DNA of 49,197 nucleotides, from positions 5,782-54,978 of the forward strand of contig DESS01000343.1 of assembly GCA_002361335.1 (NCBI GenBank), in the 5' to 3' direction. A program made the position numbers and the translations under genes. Source of the DNA: Richelia sp. UBA3308. Its GTDB lineage: Bacteria > Cyanobacteriota > Cyanobacteriia > Cyanobacteriales > Nostocaceae. Numbering within the stretch: position 1 is the first letter of the stretch; the number at the start of each line of letters is the position of its first letter. The notes under the pieces were generated by a model that made no database searches, was not told where the DNA came from, and was given only the letters and a program-made list of their open reading frames with translations. Positions 17,201-24,935 of the stretch are shown here, piece by piece.

Positions 17201-19136
17201 AGTTTACATCAAAGGTGATTTCAACAAACATCAACATGAGGAATTTACTACTAAACTAAATAGTACCTGGAGTAATTTTTATAGCCGTAGTAAAAGGAAC
17301 TTAAATTCAAACTTTGCTTGTCGTCCGGGTCAATTTACTGGTTGTAGATCCGGTGAAAAATGGCGTTCTGCTACAGTTATCGCCGATGCAATTACTGTTT
17401 TATCTGGAAATTTTGAACTAGGCTATCGTAATCAAGGCGACTACGACATAAGAGACAATTGGGGTTATGCGGCTCTAGGTTATGATTGGAACCTTGATGG
17501 CAACATTGACGACAGACGACGAGTAACCCTAGATGAAAATATTCTTAAAATCGACCTTAATGGTGATAACGACACTAAAGACACCATTAGTACATTGAAT
17601 GAAGTTATTCTAGGCGTTGATCTAGATGGTGATGATAAAAAAAATAAGATTAATGTCCCTATTACAGAAAGAAATATACCAAGCATAGTAGCCTATAGAT
17701 TGAATGGCTTTTGGGATAACAACTTTGTCACTAGTTTCCCTTGGCAAGATAATGTTAGGGCTGGTGGTACTGGCTTTGGTTTTCCTGCCACTTTAGATTC
17801 TAGACCTCAACCAATTAAAAGTTCCTACTTTAATAACTTTGCTACCCCAATTCAGCGACGGGTTTTATTTCCAGAATATGTAATGGAAATCTGTCGTAAG
17901 CCTACAGTTGCTGCTTGTAAACCCGAAGATTGGGTGGTTGGCTACGACGCAAACAAAAACGGCAAAATTGATTGGACTGACTCTGCTGAGGCAAATATAA
18001 AAGCTGTAGATTCTGGTACTTCTCAAATAAAACTAAAAGATCCCGATTTTACTGCTAGTAGGCTTGGAGCCGGTACTACTGCTAGGGCTGCCATAAATGA
18101 AGATGACCAACGCTATCCTCGTCGAGTTGCATTCCTACGTGATGCTACAACAGGCAACTTAATTTTGGATTCTAGTAAGCAACCAATTCCTTTAGGAATT
18201 AGTGGAAGTGATAATCCTACCCCTGATTCAACTAGCGATGACAATGGACAGGTAAATTACTATCCTTCTAACACCTACAGTTCTAGTAATCGACCCCGAC
18301 TTCATAGGAGAGCTTTGTGGTTTAAGACTAGGAAAAGCAGTGGCAATTATGGTTATAAATATCCTTTGTGGATTGAAAATCGCGATTACCTAAGTGATAA
18401 GGATAAAACTAACCAACCACTATTAATCCCAGTATTACAAATTCATGTTCCCCTGGAAGTACCTGACAGCGATGGTGATGACTCCTCAAAAATATTTAAT
18501 AGTAGGTTGAGGGATGTGATAAATAATAATAACAACTGGATATTAGTAGCCGAAGATACAGAGACCAATCTAGTATTTGCTCAAGGTGATACCCCAGCAC
18601 GTCCAAACGAATCAAATGGAGGTTTAGAAAACTTTGTTCGCTACTTAGAGAAATGGAAAGATCAGACACACAAAGCAAGTGGTTCCTTTATTCAATACAA
18701 ACGAAGTTCTTACGCAACTGCTCCTTGGGAGTCAATGCTATCGAGCAATTACAAGGATTCAAGGAAAGGTTTTTCTACAAATGGAACAATCTTCGGATAT
18801 CCTCAAGCTTATCGAATTACAACAAATAACCAAAGTAACACAACATTAGCTAGAACACCTTTCTACTCACCACCAACTCGTTCCTGGGGTTTTGATGTCG
18901 CTTTGCTAACTCAGTTACCAGACTTATTTTCTCAGCGCTTTACCGCACCGCCAACAGGAGATCCAAACGAGTTTTACAGAGAAGTCAGTCGTGATGATAG
19001 TTGGGTATCAACATTGCTATGTGCTGCTCAATCTAAAGCACAACCTGGTAATTACGGCACAGCACCTTCAAACAAGTATGACAGTAACAAAGAATACGCA
19101 ATTCCCAAAGAGCAACGTCCTTCTCAATGCCAATAA
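14220..19136 (+). CDS. hpsA: HpsA, large hormogonium polysaccharide protein
   Basis: First gene of the hormogonium polysaccharide locus described in Nostoc punctiforme; required there for gliding and polysaccharide release. 1638 residues. A basic cytoplasmic N-terminus (1-48) precedes one membrane helix (about 49-72, starting SGFVLPTVAMVSLVVVLL), then a very large polar domain. The G50-F51 junction and following helix look like a pilin or PilX/GspK N-terminus, but the fifth residue is T, not E. The outer domain has at least four Asp/Asn-rich loops resembling EF-hand or dockerin calcium sites: D148-IDGNG, D177-TDNNGKFD, D1089-WNLDGNIDD and D1243-ANKNGKID. Several cysteines could form disulfides. 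Next come pseudopilins hpsB, hpsC and hpsD on the same strand. I infer an exported, calcium-binding tip or surface component. Confidence 0.9.
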   Translation: MSKNRKLIRVIQDFYQQFQPKSPSTVKKQSLWLLRTFIVTKKRPDWVNSGFVLPTVAMVSLVVVLLTIAILFRSFDRSKNASNVRVNQAVLNAATPAIDRARAKIARLFRDPRLPRSTPNDFSLQQVISGNLEEFTFGDESQLTLFYDIDGNGSRKQNPVNLTDDENLTTAWKYPVDTDNNGKFDSYTLYSIKFRNPPQTGGNPTRARNPLEARTPPMNETKGGTVCDRGSNTSASLVGSQGWYQRGSTLRRSIFVYTTTVPITDARGLGSKYEEFKGNKGFAALEYQQDRERRPLTNNAVLYNDDLEISPGGGINLNGRILTNSNLLTATRFNPIKFFLVSSPDSCYFSERNSKIVVGGNVANARTSDTRDQKSVEVHLFKQISAGGSPPNQKIDRTNKSINLSGGTKVAYNSGAYERRIALLIEAASARAKTSLPTEIQDELKKRVDAGKDETTEKKALLRSYFRKRTRRVPYAEVSFENTDRAVGSYTKRNVLVGTKDEMRPPEKWVFPFKPSDGKTHTGYANLPLKTNGSKKIRLPAQQTDYPEPEGQEKNLGDRVVVGNNLPQMWWDNTKKKFVTQEEAGQEISGKQWDEGSGTRKRFPQVSELDDLGDTGRDGFWEESATLYPEDALDVVGGLRVVTGAGIYLPDGYGVRESSTKYNNALKATDKVWSDQMPIVFPLPEVGVPSGTDPTTQGFPYAETAYLQMRATAVYHFQRSHYDPNTPSTNPQTPIACVSSYYDPTNEDTAQNANTYKGKTLSWNRSSNGKSNNGIVYGRPTRNKSNYLNVLKYQAELKYPNGRLINKQLKNALDKGSRNLTLAEKSALDSAICALQIMDGSLSPSSSIIPHGAIRETAFLDARQVKAVDKIGDETNYNLDVELRQPLEIRTTVLDLQALKNRSIGRTTHNTTEYLLPNSGIIYATRNDALPDLSDDDNPNDDDDKIGTSSTDFILDPTRRPNGIMLVNGEELNRSARNLNRAEEKGLILVSNLPVYIKGDFNKHQHEEFTTKLNSTWSNFYSRSKRNLNSNFACRPGQFTGCRSGEKWRSATVIADAITVLSGNFELGYRNQGDYDIRDNWGYAALGYDWNLDGNIDDRRRVTLDENILKIDLNGDNDTKDTISTLNEVILGVDLDGDDKKNKINVPITERNIPSIVAYRLNGFWDNNFVTSFPWQDNVRAGGTGFGFPATLDSRPQPIKSSYFNNFATPIQRRVLFPEYVMEICRKPTVAACKPEDWVVGYDANKNGKIDWTDSAEANIKAVDSGTSQIKLKDPDFTASRLGAGTTARAAINEDDQRYPRRVAFLRDATTGNLILDSSKQPIPLGISGSDNPTPDSTSDDNGQVNYYPSNTYSSSNRPRLHRRALWFKTRKSSGNYGYKYPLWIENRDYLSDKDKTNQPLLIPVLQIHVPLEVPDSDGDDSSKIFNSRLRDVINNNNNWILVAEDTETNLVFAQGDTPARPNESNGGLENFVRYLEKWKDQTHKASGSFIQYKRSSYATAPWESMLSSNYKDSRKGFSTNGTIFGYPQAYRITTNNQSNTTLARTPFYSPPTRSWGFDVALLTQLPDLFSQRFTAPPTGDPNEFYREVSRDDSWVSTLLCAAQSKAQPGNYGTAPSNKYDSNKEYAIPKEQRPSQCQ

Positions 19137-19150
19137 GTTTTTTTCAGAAA

Positions 19151-19321
19151 GTTGGTGCGTGACACTATAAGAGTTATTTTTTTGATAGAAAATCTCTCCA
19201 AGTGTCACACAGCCTACAAGAAAAAATCTGTGACAAAGTTGGTGCGTGACACTATAAGAGTTATTTTTTTTTGATAGAAAATCTCTCCAAGTGTCACACA
19301 CCCGACAAAAAAATCTGTCAC
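19151..19321. repeat. Two tandem long-stem hairpins between hpsA and hpsB
   Basis: Two ~87-bp copies (19151-19237 and 19238-19321). In each, GGTGCGTGACACT pairs with AGTGTCACACA-CC (about 12 of 13 pairs in copy 2) around a ~35-nt loop with a T-run. This is the same architecture as at 1-330 and 3926-3984. They lie inside the presumed hps transcript, so they could attenuate transcription or protect mRNA ends between hpsA and hpsB. A short piece, ACACCCGACAAAAAA, recurs at about 24075. Confidence 0.8.
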
Positions 19322-19365
19322 TCAACCAGCCAGAATAATTTAGCGAGAATAATTTGATTATTCAG

Positions 19366-20070
19366 ATGATTAATCTAAAAAAATTACGTTCATCCTCATC
19401 CAATCAGTCAGGTTTCACCATCATTGAGTCCCTTGTGGCCATAATTGTTATCGGCATTTTAATGACAGCGATCGCACCTACCATTGTCTTATCTGTAGCA
19501 ACTCGCGTACAAGCAAGACGAGTCGAATTAGCCACAGATGCTGCCAAAAGCTATATAGATGGTGTAAGAACTGGCACAATTGAGCCGCCAAAATTGCCTA
19601 ACAAAAGTGATGACGAACTAAAGAAATACGATTTTAGTAAATACAATGCTCCCAAACAAGGTACTTTGGCTTGTAAGGCCAATGAATACTGTTCTAAACC
19701 AGACACTAACTTGTATTGCGTAGACGGTGATGCTGATGGTAGCTGTACTATAAATAACTCCAAAGACATGATTGTTCAGTCATTTCGATATAGCAGCAGT
19801 TCCACCGAAGCTGAAGATGGATATAGCTTAGGGGTACGGGTTTACCGAGCAGATGCTTTTGATAGAAAAAAGGTGAAACAATTAAAAGCCTTAAAAGATA
19901 AAGATAAAAATAAAAATGTGGAAAAACAATTAACATTTACTGGCGGAACCGGCTTAAGATCCGTTCAAACTCCTTTAATGGAAGTAACAACAGAAATATC
20001 TAATGGTACACAATTCTCTGATTTCTGCCAACGTCTAAAAGATGATAATAATAAAAGTTCAAGATGCTAA
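19366..20070 (+). CDS. hpsB: HpsB, hormogonium polysaccharide pseudopilin
   Basis: Minor pseudopilin (GspI/PilV-like) of the hps export apparatus. A short basic leader ends in QSG, followed by the class III signal FTIIESLVAIIVIGILMTAI: prepilin peptidase would cut after Gly and methylate Phe, and E5 is present. The rest is a polar domain of about 200 residues with cysteine pairs (CKANEYC, YCVDGDADGSC) and a DGDADGS loop that might bind calcium. ATG 19366 gives a 16-residue leader; a TTG at 19354 in the same frame would add four residues. No strong Shine-Dalgarno separates the two. hpsC begins 26 bp downstream. Confidence 0.87.
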   Translation: MINLKKLRSSSSNQSGFTIIESLVAIIVIGILMTAIAPTIVLSVATRVQARRVELATDAAKSYIDGVRTGTIEPPKLPNKSDDELKKYDFSKYNAPKQGTLACKANEYCSKPDTNLYCVDGDADGSCTINNSKDMIVQSFRYSSSSTEAEDGYSLGVRVYRADAFDRKKVKQLKALKDKDKNKNVEKQLTFTGGTGLRSVQTPLMEVTTEISNGTQFSDFCQRLKDDNNKSSRC

Positions 20071-20096
20071 ATATCTATAAATAAAAAATAATAATC

Positions 20097-21113
20097 ATGA
20101 CTCCACTCACATTACTAATACGTCATCAAAATACAAAAAAATCAAGATTAATTAAAAAAAAATCTGCTGGTTTTACGCTTATAGAATTACTCGTAGCGAT
20201 GATTCTAGCATCACTGATTATTACCCCTTTACTAGGATTCATGATTAACATCATGCAAACCGAAAGTAGAGAACAAGCCAAAGTAAATACCGAGCAAGAA
20301 CTGAAATTAGCACTCGATTTTATTGCACGAGATTTAGAACAAGCAGTTTATATATATGATGCTGATGGAATAAATGCAATTAGAAATGAATTACCTAAAA
20401 ATAGCACCAATGATAAAAAAAAGTATTTTCCTGTTCTTGTTTTCTGGAAACGGCAATATATAAAAAATGGAATTGGAATTGGCATTAACAGTAATCAATG
20501 CCATCGCCAACCACAAAAATGCGATGATACCTTTAGTTATTCCTTAGTTGCCTATTATTTGATTAAAGATAATAATTCTACTTGGTCTAAAGCTGCTAGA
20601 ATTGGTAGATTTCAAATTAGTGATGGCTATGGAGATAGCGACAGAGCTAAAGACACAACTAAAGATGCTGGTTTTAAATTATTTGATCTAACTGGTACAG
20701 GCGACCTAAAAACCAAAATGAATCAATGGGAAAGTGGTACATATTCCTCAAAAACCCCAAACATCTTAACTTTAGTTGACTACATCGATCAAACAAAGAT
20801 AAATACTACTAGGAATCCTGTTCCTAAAGATTGTCCTAAATATAAAGATCCTACAGATCCAAGTAAACAAATAGAAATGCAGCAAATACCAAAATTCACT
20901 GGAAGTGGGAACTCTGTTCCTACCGGAGATGTTAGAACCGCCAGTTTTTACGTATGCGTAAGTTCAGAAAAGACGGTAGCAGAAGTTTACTTACGCGGTA
21001 ACGCACTCGCTCGCATTCAAAACACTCCCCCAGACTACAGCGAAAACACAAAAATTTACTTTCCTCAAGCACGTATACGGGTTGAAGGGCGCGGTTTTGT
21101 ATTTACAAAATAA
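20097..21113 (+). CDS. hpsC: HpsC, hormogonium polysaccharide pseudopilin
   Basis: Minor pseudopilin (GspJ/PilW-like). 338 residues. A leader of about 29 basic residues ends KKSAG, followed by FTLIELLVAMILASLIITPL with E5 in place: a textbook prepilin peptidase site. After the helix comes EQELKLALDFIARDLEQAV, a helix seen in GspJ-type proteins, then a beta-rich domain. Four cysteines are present (CHRQPQKC; later DCPKY and YVCV). It follows hpsB by 26 bp and presumably shares its transcript. The protein would sit near the pseudopilus tip with HpsB and HpsD. Confidence 0.88.
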   Translation: MTPLTLLIRHQNTKKSRLIKKKSAGFTLIELLVAMILASLIITPLLGFMINIMQTESREQAKVNTEQELKLALDFIARDLEQAVYIYDADGINAIRNELPKNSTNDKKKYFPVLVFWKRQYIKNGIGIGINSNQCHRQPQKCDDTFSYSLVAYYLIKDNNSTWSKAARIGRFQISDGYGDSDRAKDTTKDAGFKLFDLTGTGDLKTKMNQWESGTYSSKTPNILTLVDYIDQTKINTTRNPVPKDCPKYKDPTDPSKQIEMQQIPKFTGSGNSVPTGDVRTASFYVCVSSEKTVAEVYLRGNALARIQNTPPDYSENTKIYFPQARIRVEGRGFVFTK

Positions 21114-21206
21114 GTTAATAATCAATTTAAAATAAATAAAAAATCATTTAAAAAATCAATTTTAAAATCAATTCAAAATAAATAAAAAATCATTTAAAAA
21201 ATCAAT

Positions 21207-21313
21207 TACAGCAGTTTTAGGATAAATGAAGTACAGTATTATTTTTTTTTACTTTTGTGGTAGGGGCATCCCTCCCCGTGCGAATGTACCGACGTTAGAT
21301 GAAATTTGCTGTA
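21207..21313. mobile_element. MITE-like element between hpsC and hpsD
   Basis: Ends TACAGCA (21207-21213) and TGCTGTA (21307-21313), with imperfect inverted repeats reaching GTACA/TGTAC. The interior has a GC-rich stem (GGGG.../CCCC near 21259-21279). Siblings are at 24780-24868, 42595-42698 and 43504-43592. The outer TA could be a TA target duplication, as in IS630/Tc1-mariner elements, leaving CAGCA...TGCTG as the true ends. Its right end contains an ATG (21299) in frame with hpsD. Confidence 0.6.
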
Positions 21314-21370
21314 TCTCTACCTTTAATTAATCAAAAAAACGGTGCCATATCTAACTTAGTGGTATTAAAA

Positions 21371-22027
21371 ATGTTATATAAATTGCCTATAAAGGTATCA
21401 TTAGCAAAACCAAATTTATTATCTCGCTTTTCTCAAAACACTTCTGGTTTCACCTTACTGGAAGTCTTAGTGGTGATAGCTATGGTAGGAATTCTTTCAG
21501 CGATAGCCGCACCAAGTTGGCTTGCTTTTGTCGCCAGACAGCGACTAAATAAAGCTAACGATACAGTTTTAGCTGCGCTACAAGAAGCACAAACACAAGC
21601 GAAAAAGACAAAAGTTAGCTACAGTGTTAGTTTTAAAATTGAGAATAAAGCTGCAAAAATTGCTGTTCATCCAGATTCTATTCAAGCTTCTAAAGTTAAT
21701 GCCAAATTTTGGAAATTGATCGGCGAAGGTTTAGAAATCAAATCTAATCAAATTTTATTAGGCACTAATCTTATAGATAAAAATAAAGGTAATAGTAACA
21801 AAATAAAATCTCTTTCTGGTTATGAAACAATTGCCTTTGATTATACTGGAACTTTACCTAAGGATGCCGAAGTACCTTTAAAAATTGTATTAGCCGTACC
21901 TAAGAATACAACAAGTAACAAATTGCAACCTAGCAATATAAAGCGCTGCGTTATTGTAGAAACATTCATCGGAGGAATGCGAACAGCAAAAGATGAGGAT
22001 TGCGATAGAAAAAACAGTACATGGTAA
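21371..22027 (+). CDS. hpsD: HpsD, hormogonium polysaccharide pseudopilin
   Basis: GspH/FimT-like minor pseudopilin. The prepilin site is NTSG followed by FTLLEVLVVIAMVGILSAIA, with E5 intact. APSWLAFVARQRLNKANDTV follows, then a beta-rich domain ending GMRTAKDEDCDRK. Start choice: ATG 21371 gives a 26-residue leader (218 residues total). An in-frame ATG at 21299 would give a 50-residue leader, but that codon and the next few lie inside the right end of a MITE-like repeat. It may therefore be a recent addition. No clear Shine-Dalgarno precedes either. A second gene of the same type is at 23406-23948; both share APSWLAF/VPSWLAF and a C-terminal KRC..VET/VST...G..RTAK pattern. Confidence 0.85.
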   Translation: MLYKLPIKVSLAKPNLLSRFSQNTSGFTLLEVLVVIAMVGILSAIAAPSWLAFVARQRLNKANDTVLAALQEAQTQAKKTKVSYSVSFKIENKAAKIAVHPDSIQASKVNAKFWKLIGEGLEIKSNQILLGTNLIDKNKGNSNKIKSLSGYETIAFDYTGTLPKDAEVPLKIVLAVPKNTTSNKLQPSNIKRCVIVETFIGGMRTAKDEDCDRKNSTW

Positions 22028-22184
22028 CAAAAACATACAAAAATCAATAAAAATACTGAAGCAATTACTATAACAAAAAGAAGAAACTTAATATATAGAA
22101 TGCAGTTTTATATTTATATATTCATCTCAATTGCGAATTAAATAATAAAAAAATCACTTTAACATCAACAATTAAACAACCGCT

Positions 22185-23156
22185 ATGACAGAGTGCATAA
22201 ACTTTACTGTAGTTATTCCCACATACAACAGTGCAAGTCGATTACCAGAAGTTTTACAAAGACTACAAAATCAACAGCATGGCGAAAATATTTCTTGGGA
22301 AATTATAGTTGTCGATAACAACAGTAGCGATAACACGGCAGATGTTGTTAAAAACTATCAACAAAACTGGCAACATTCTTTTCCTTTAAAATACAGCTTT
22401 GAACCAAAACAAGGGGCAGCATATGCTCGCCAGAGAGGAGTCGCCGAAGCTAAAGGAGAATTTATCGGCTTCCTTGATGACGATAATTATCCCGTCTCAA
22501 ACTGGCTTGCCAAAGCTTATGAATTTGGTCAAAAATATCCCCAAGCCGGAGCAATCGCCAGTCAAATCCACCCCAACTGGGAAGTTGAACCGCCAGAAAA
22601 TTTTCAACGTATTGCAGCATTTTTAGCAATTACCGAAAGAGGTAATATACCCTTACTTTACAAACCAAAAAACAAACTATTACCTCCTTCAGCAGGAATC
22701 GTGATTCGTAAACAAGCTTGGTTAGAAACCATACCCGAAAAATTAGTTTTAACCGGCAGAATTAACGGTAATATGCTCACCGGCGAAGACACAGAAATGC
22801 TGTCTTATATTCAACAATCAAACTGGGAAATTTGGTACAATCCTGAAATGGAAATTTACCATCAAATTCCCCATTGGCGCTTGCAAAAAGAATATTTATT
22901 TCCCTTTTTTAAAGGAATTGGATTAAGTCGCTACGTTACCAGAATGGTTGATATCAAACCATATTTAAAGCCAGCAGCAATATTCGCTTATATAGCAAAC
23001 GACTTCAGAAAAATTTTATTCCATATAATTAAACACGGTACAAAAGTAAAAACAGATTTAGTTATCGCTTGTGAAATGCAATTATTTATTAATAGCTTAA
23101 TTAGTCCTTTTTATCTATGGAAAAATGGCTATTTTAAGAAGAAATATCAAGGCTGA
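22185..23156 (+). CDS. hpsE: HpsE, hormogonium polysaccharide glycosyltransferase
   Basis: Family-2 glycosyltransferase, 323 residues, in the position and with the form of HpsE of Nostoc. FTVVIPTYNSASRLPEVL starts the GT-A fold, VVDNNSSDNTA is the donor loop, GFLDDDNYP carries the metal-binding aspartates, and TGEDTEMLSYIQQSNWEIWY forms the acceptor/base region. The last ~80 residues are hydrophobic and basic. It is paralogous to the gene at 7442-8416 along its full length. It follows hpsD by about 157 bp. It probably makes part of the polysaccharide that the Hps pseudopilins help export. The sugar is not known. Confidence 0.88.
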   Translation: MTECINFTVVIPTYNSASRLPEVLQRLQNQQHGENISWEIIVVDNNSSDNTADVVKNYQQNWQHSFPLKYSFEPKQGAAYARQRGVAEAKGEFIGFLDDDNYPVSNWLAKAYEFGQKYPQAGAIASQIHPNWEVEPPENFQRIAAFLAITERGNIPLLYKPKNKLLPPSAGIVIRKQAWLETIPEKLVLTGRINGNMLTGEDTEMLSYIQQSNWEIWYNPEMEIYHQIPHWRLQKEYLFPFFKGIGLSRYVTRMVDIKPYLKPAAIFAYIANDFRKILFHIIKHGTKVKTDLVIACEMQLFINSLISPFYLWKNGYFKKKYQG

Positions 23157-23203
23157 AATAAATTTTATCAAAATCTAACCCTAACCCTCAGACTGTCATC
23201 CTG

Positions 23204-23277
23204 GGGCTACACAAACAAAGCCCACCTGGGTGGGCTAAAAAACAATGGTATTTAAAACCTGGGGAGGCTGGTTTGGC
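23204..23277. terminator. Hairpin of the 'aaagccc' family after hpsE
   Basis: AGCCCACC (23219-23226) and GGTGGGCT (23229-23236) form an 8-bp stem, followed by AAAAAAC. It lies 60 bp past the hpsE stop, as the equivalent element does after clpB. Flanking GGGGCTACAC and GTGTAGCC could form an outer stem. No T-run follows on the plus strand, so its role as a terminator is uncertain. Confidence 0.5.
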
Positions 23278-23405
23278 TTGTGTAGCCGCGATTTCTAATC
23301 ATCAGATAAAATCGCCAGATATCAATCACCAAATATCAATCCCCAGTTATTTCTTCTAAGTTATCAGCTTGTCCCTATCTACCAGTGTGGTGCATTTATC
23401 CAATA

Positions 23406-23948
23406 ATGAAATATAGACACTGGAATAAAACTTCAAGCAATGGCTTTACCTTGCTCGAAGTATTGGTAGCTATTGTAGCAATTGGTATATTAGCAGCTTA
23501 TTCCGTCCCTTCTTGGCTAGCTTTTATAGATACTCGTCGCCTCAATGATGCCTCAGACAAGGTTTATCTAGCTTTACGTGACGCACAACGTCAAGCCCAA
23601 AAAACTAAAACCACTTGGCAATTTAGTCTTCGCGTAAAAGAAAATATTGTACAGTGGGCAGTTCATCCTGAGACTTTAAACCCAAATAACGCTAAATGGA
23701 ATAATTTAGACTCAAATATAGTTTTAAATGAAGAAACTAGCTTAGTTTTACAAAAATCAACTAACCTTAGACAAATTCAGTTTGATTATAAAGGTACTGT
23801 CAAAAAACCTCCCCTAGGAAAAATCACTTTATCTAGTAAATATAGTAATAAAGTTAAACGGTGCGTATATGTTTCTACAATTTTAGGAGCAGTACGAACG
23901 GCAAAGGAACGCAAGAAAGCTAACAGAAGCGGCGATTATTGTTATTGA
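23406..23948 (+). CDS. Second HpsD-like pseudopilin
   Basis: 180 residues. Short leader MKYRHWNKTSSNG followed by FTLLEVLVAIVAIGILAAYS, with E5 present, is a prepilin peptidase site. It then has VPSWLAFIDTRRLNDASDKV, closely like HpsD, and ends in KRCVYVSTILGAVRTAKERK. GTG 23385 is in frame seven codons earlier; ATG 23406 gives the normal leader length. The nearest relative in the window is hpsD, from which it is separated by hpsE, so this looks like a duplication within the hps locus. The stop codon lies in the first unit of a 9-bp tandem repeat. Its role is probably a GspH-type subunit of the same pseudopilus. Confidence 0.85.
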   Translation: MKYRHWNKTSSNGFTLLEVLVAIVAIGILAAYSVPSWLAFIDTRRLNDASDKVYLALRDAQRQAQKTKTTWQFSLRVKENIVQWAVHPETLNPNNAKWNNLDSNIVLNEETSLVLQKSTNLRQIQFDYKGTVKKPPLGKITLSSKYSNKVKRCVYVSTILGAVRTAKERKKANRSGDYCY

Positions 23949-23973
23949 AATTATTGAAATTATTGAAATTATT
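23944..23973. repeat. 9-bp tandem repeat (ATTGAAATT)x3 over a stop codon
   Basis: Three perfect units (23944-23952, 23953-23961, 23962-23970) plus ATT. The pseudopilin stop TGA (23946-23948) is inside the first unit. Change in copy number would not alter the protein because the stop is in the first copy. Confidence 0.8.
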
Positions 23974-24097
23974 TATATTATCTTGGGGGGCAAGTATCCC
24001 TTATAACCAAATTTAGCTATTAAAATAATCTACTAATCTTGCCGGGGGCATCCCTGGCTGCTTATTATCTTTAACACACCCGACAAAAAATTTCTTT

Positions 24098-24733
24098 GTG
24101 TCTATTTTACCTAAAATCGCCAAACAACACCTAATTATTTTCACCCGCTACCCCCAACCAGGTAAAACCAAAACCCGACTAATACCTGCTTTAGGAGAGA
24201 AAGGTGCTGCAAATCTCCAGCGCCAAATGACAGAATATACTTTATCAAAAGTAAAGCAATTTCAAGAATCGGCTGCAATATCCTTTGAAGTTAGGTTTGC
24301 AGGTGGCGATTTAAAAGAAATGCAAAATTGGTTGGGAACAGAATTCAATTACCTAGTTCAAGGAGAAGGGGATTTAGGAAAACGCATGGAAAATTCTTTC
24401 TTGAGTGCCTTTGATCGAGGTGCCCAAGAAGTAGTTATCATCGGTATTGATTGTCCTGGTGTCAATGTAGAAGTTTTAACACAAGCCTTTGAAAAAATCC
24501 AAAATTGCGATTTATTATTAGGTCCTGCTGTTGATGGCGGCTATTATCTAATTGGTTTAAACCGTGCCATTGGAAAATTATTCACTAACATAGACTGGGG
24601 AACCGCCAAGGTATTGCAACAAACTGTGGATATTGCCCAACAACTGAATTTATCGGTTGCTTATTTGCAAACTTTAGCTGATGTAGATCGTGGGGAGGAT
24701 TTATCTATTTGGCAACAAATTAATTACCAGTAA
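24098..24733 (+). CDS. TIGR04282/DUF2064 family glycosyltransferase-like protein
   Basis: 211 residues. LIIFTRYPQPGKTKTRLIPA near the N-terminus is the hallmark of the DUF2064/TIGR04282 family, a nucleotide-diphospho-sugar transferase fold related to CofC/MobA. VVIIGIDCPGV (metal-binding Asp) and LLLGPAVDGGYYLIGL (substrate loop) are also present, as is the DVD motif near the end. Family members are annotated as arsenosugar-biosynthesis glycosyltransferases by co-occurrence, but their substrates are mostly unproven. Start GTG 24098; no clear ribosome site. It lies between the pseudopilin and the HpsJ-like gene on the same strand, which suggests a sugar-transfer role in the same pathway. That is inference from context. 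Confidence 0.8.
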   Translation: MSILPKIAKQHLIIFTRYPQPGKTKTRLIPALGEKGAANLQRQMTEYTLSKVKQFQESAAISFEVRFAGGDLKEMQNWLGTEFNYLVQGEGDLGKRMENSFLSAFDRGAQEVVIIGIDCPGVNVEVLTQAFEKIQNCDLLLGPAVDGGYYLIGLNRAIGKLFTNIDWGTAKVLQQTVDIAQQLNLSVAYLQTLADVDRGEDLSIWQQINYQ

Positions 24734-24779
24734 TAGAAGAAAACCGAAGTTATAGAAAATAAAGCTTGTAAATTAGATA

Positions 24780-24868
24780 TACAGCAGATTTTATGTTAAT
24801 GAGGTACATTTGGACGGGGATCTGGGGCCCGTACCACAAGAGTTTTAAAATATGATACTGTACCTCAT
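24780..24868. mobile_element. MITE-like element after the TIGR04282 gene
   Basis: Begins TACAGCA (24780-24786). It has a perfect 10-bp inverted repeat ATGAGGTACA (24799-24808)/TGTACCTCAT (24859-24868) and an inner ACGGG/CCCGT stem (about 24814-24832). The outer right end TGCTGTA found in other copies is missing, so this copy is truncated on the right or diverged. Confidence 0.6.
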
Positions 24869-24935
24869 TTATTTGCAAAGTCCTCTATGAAAGGAATTAC
24901 GCCTTCTTATTACGATAAATAAAGTATTTTAGCTG

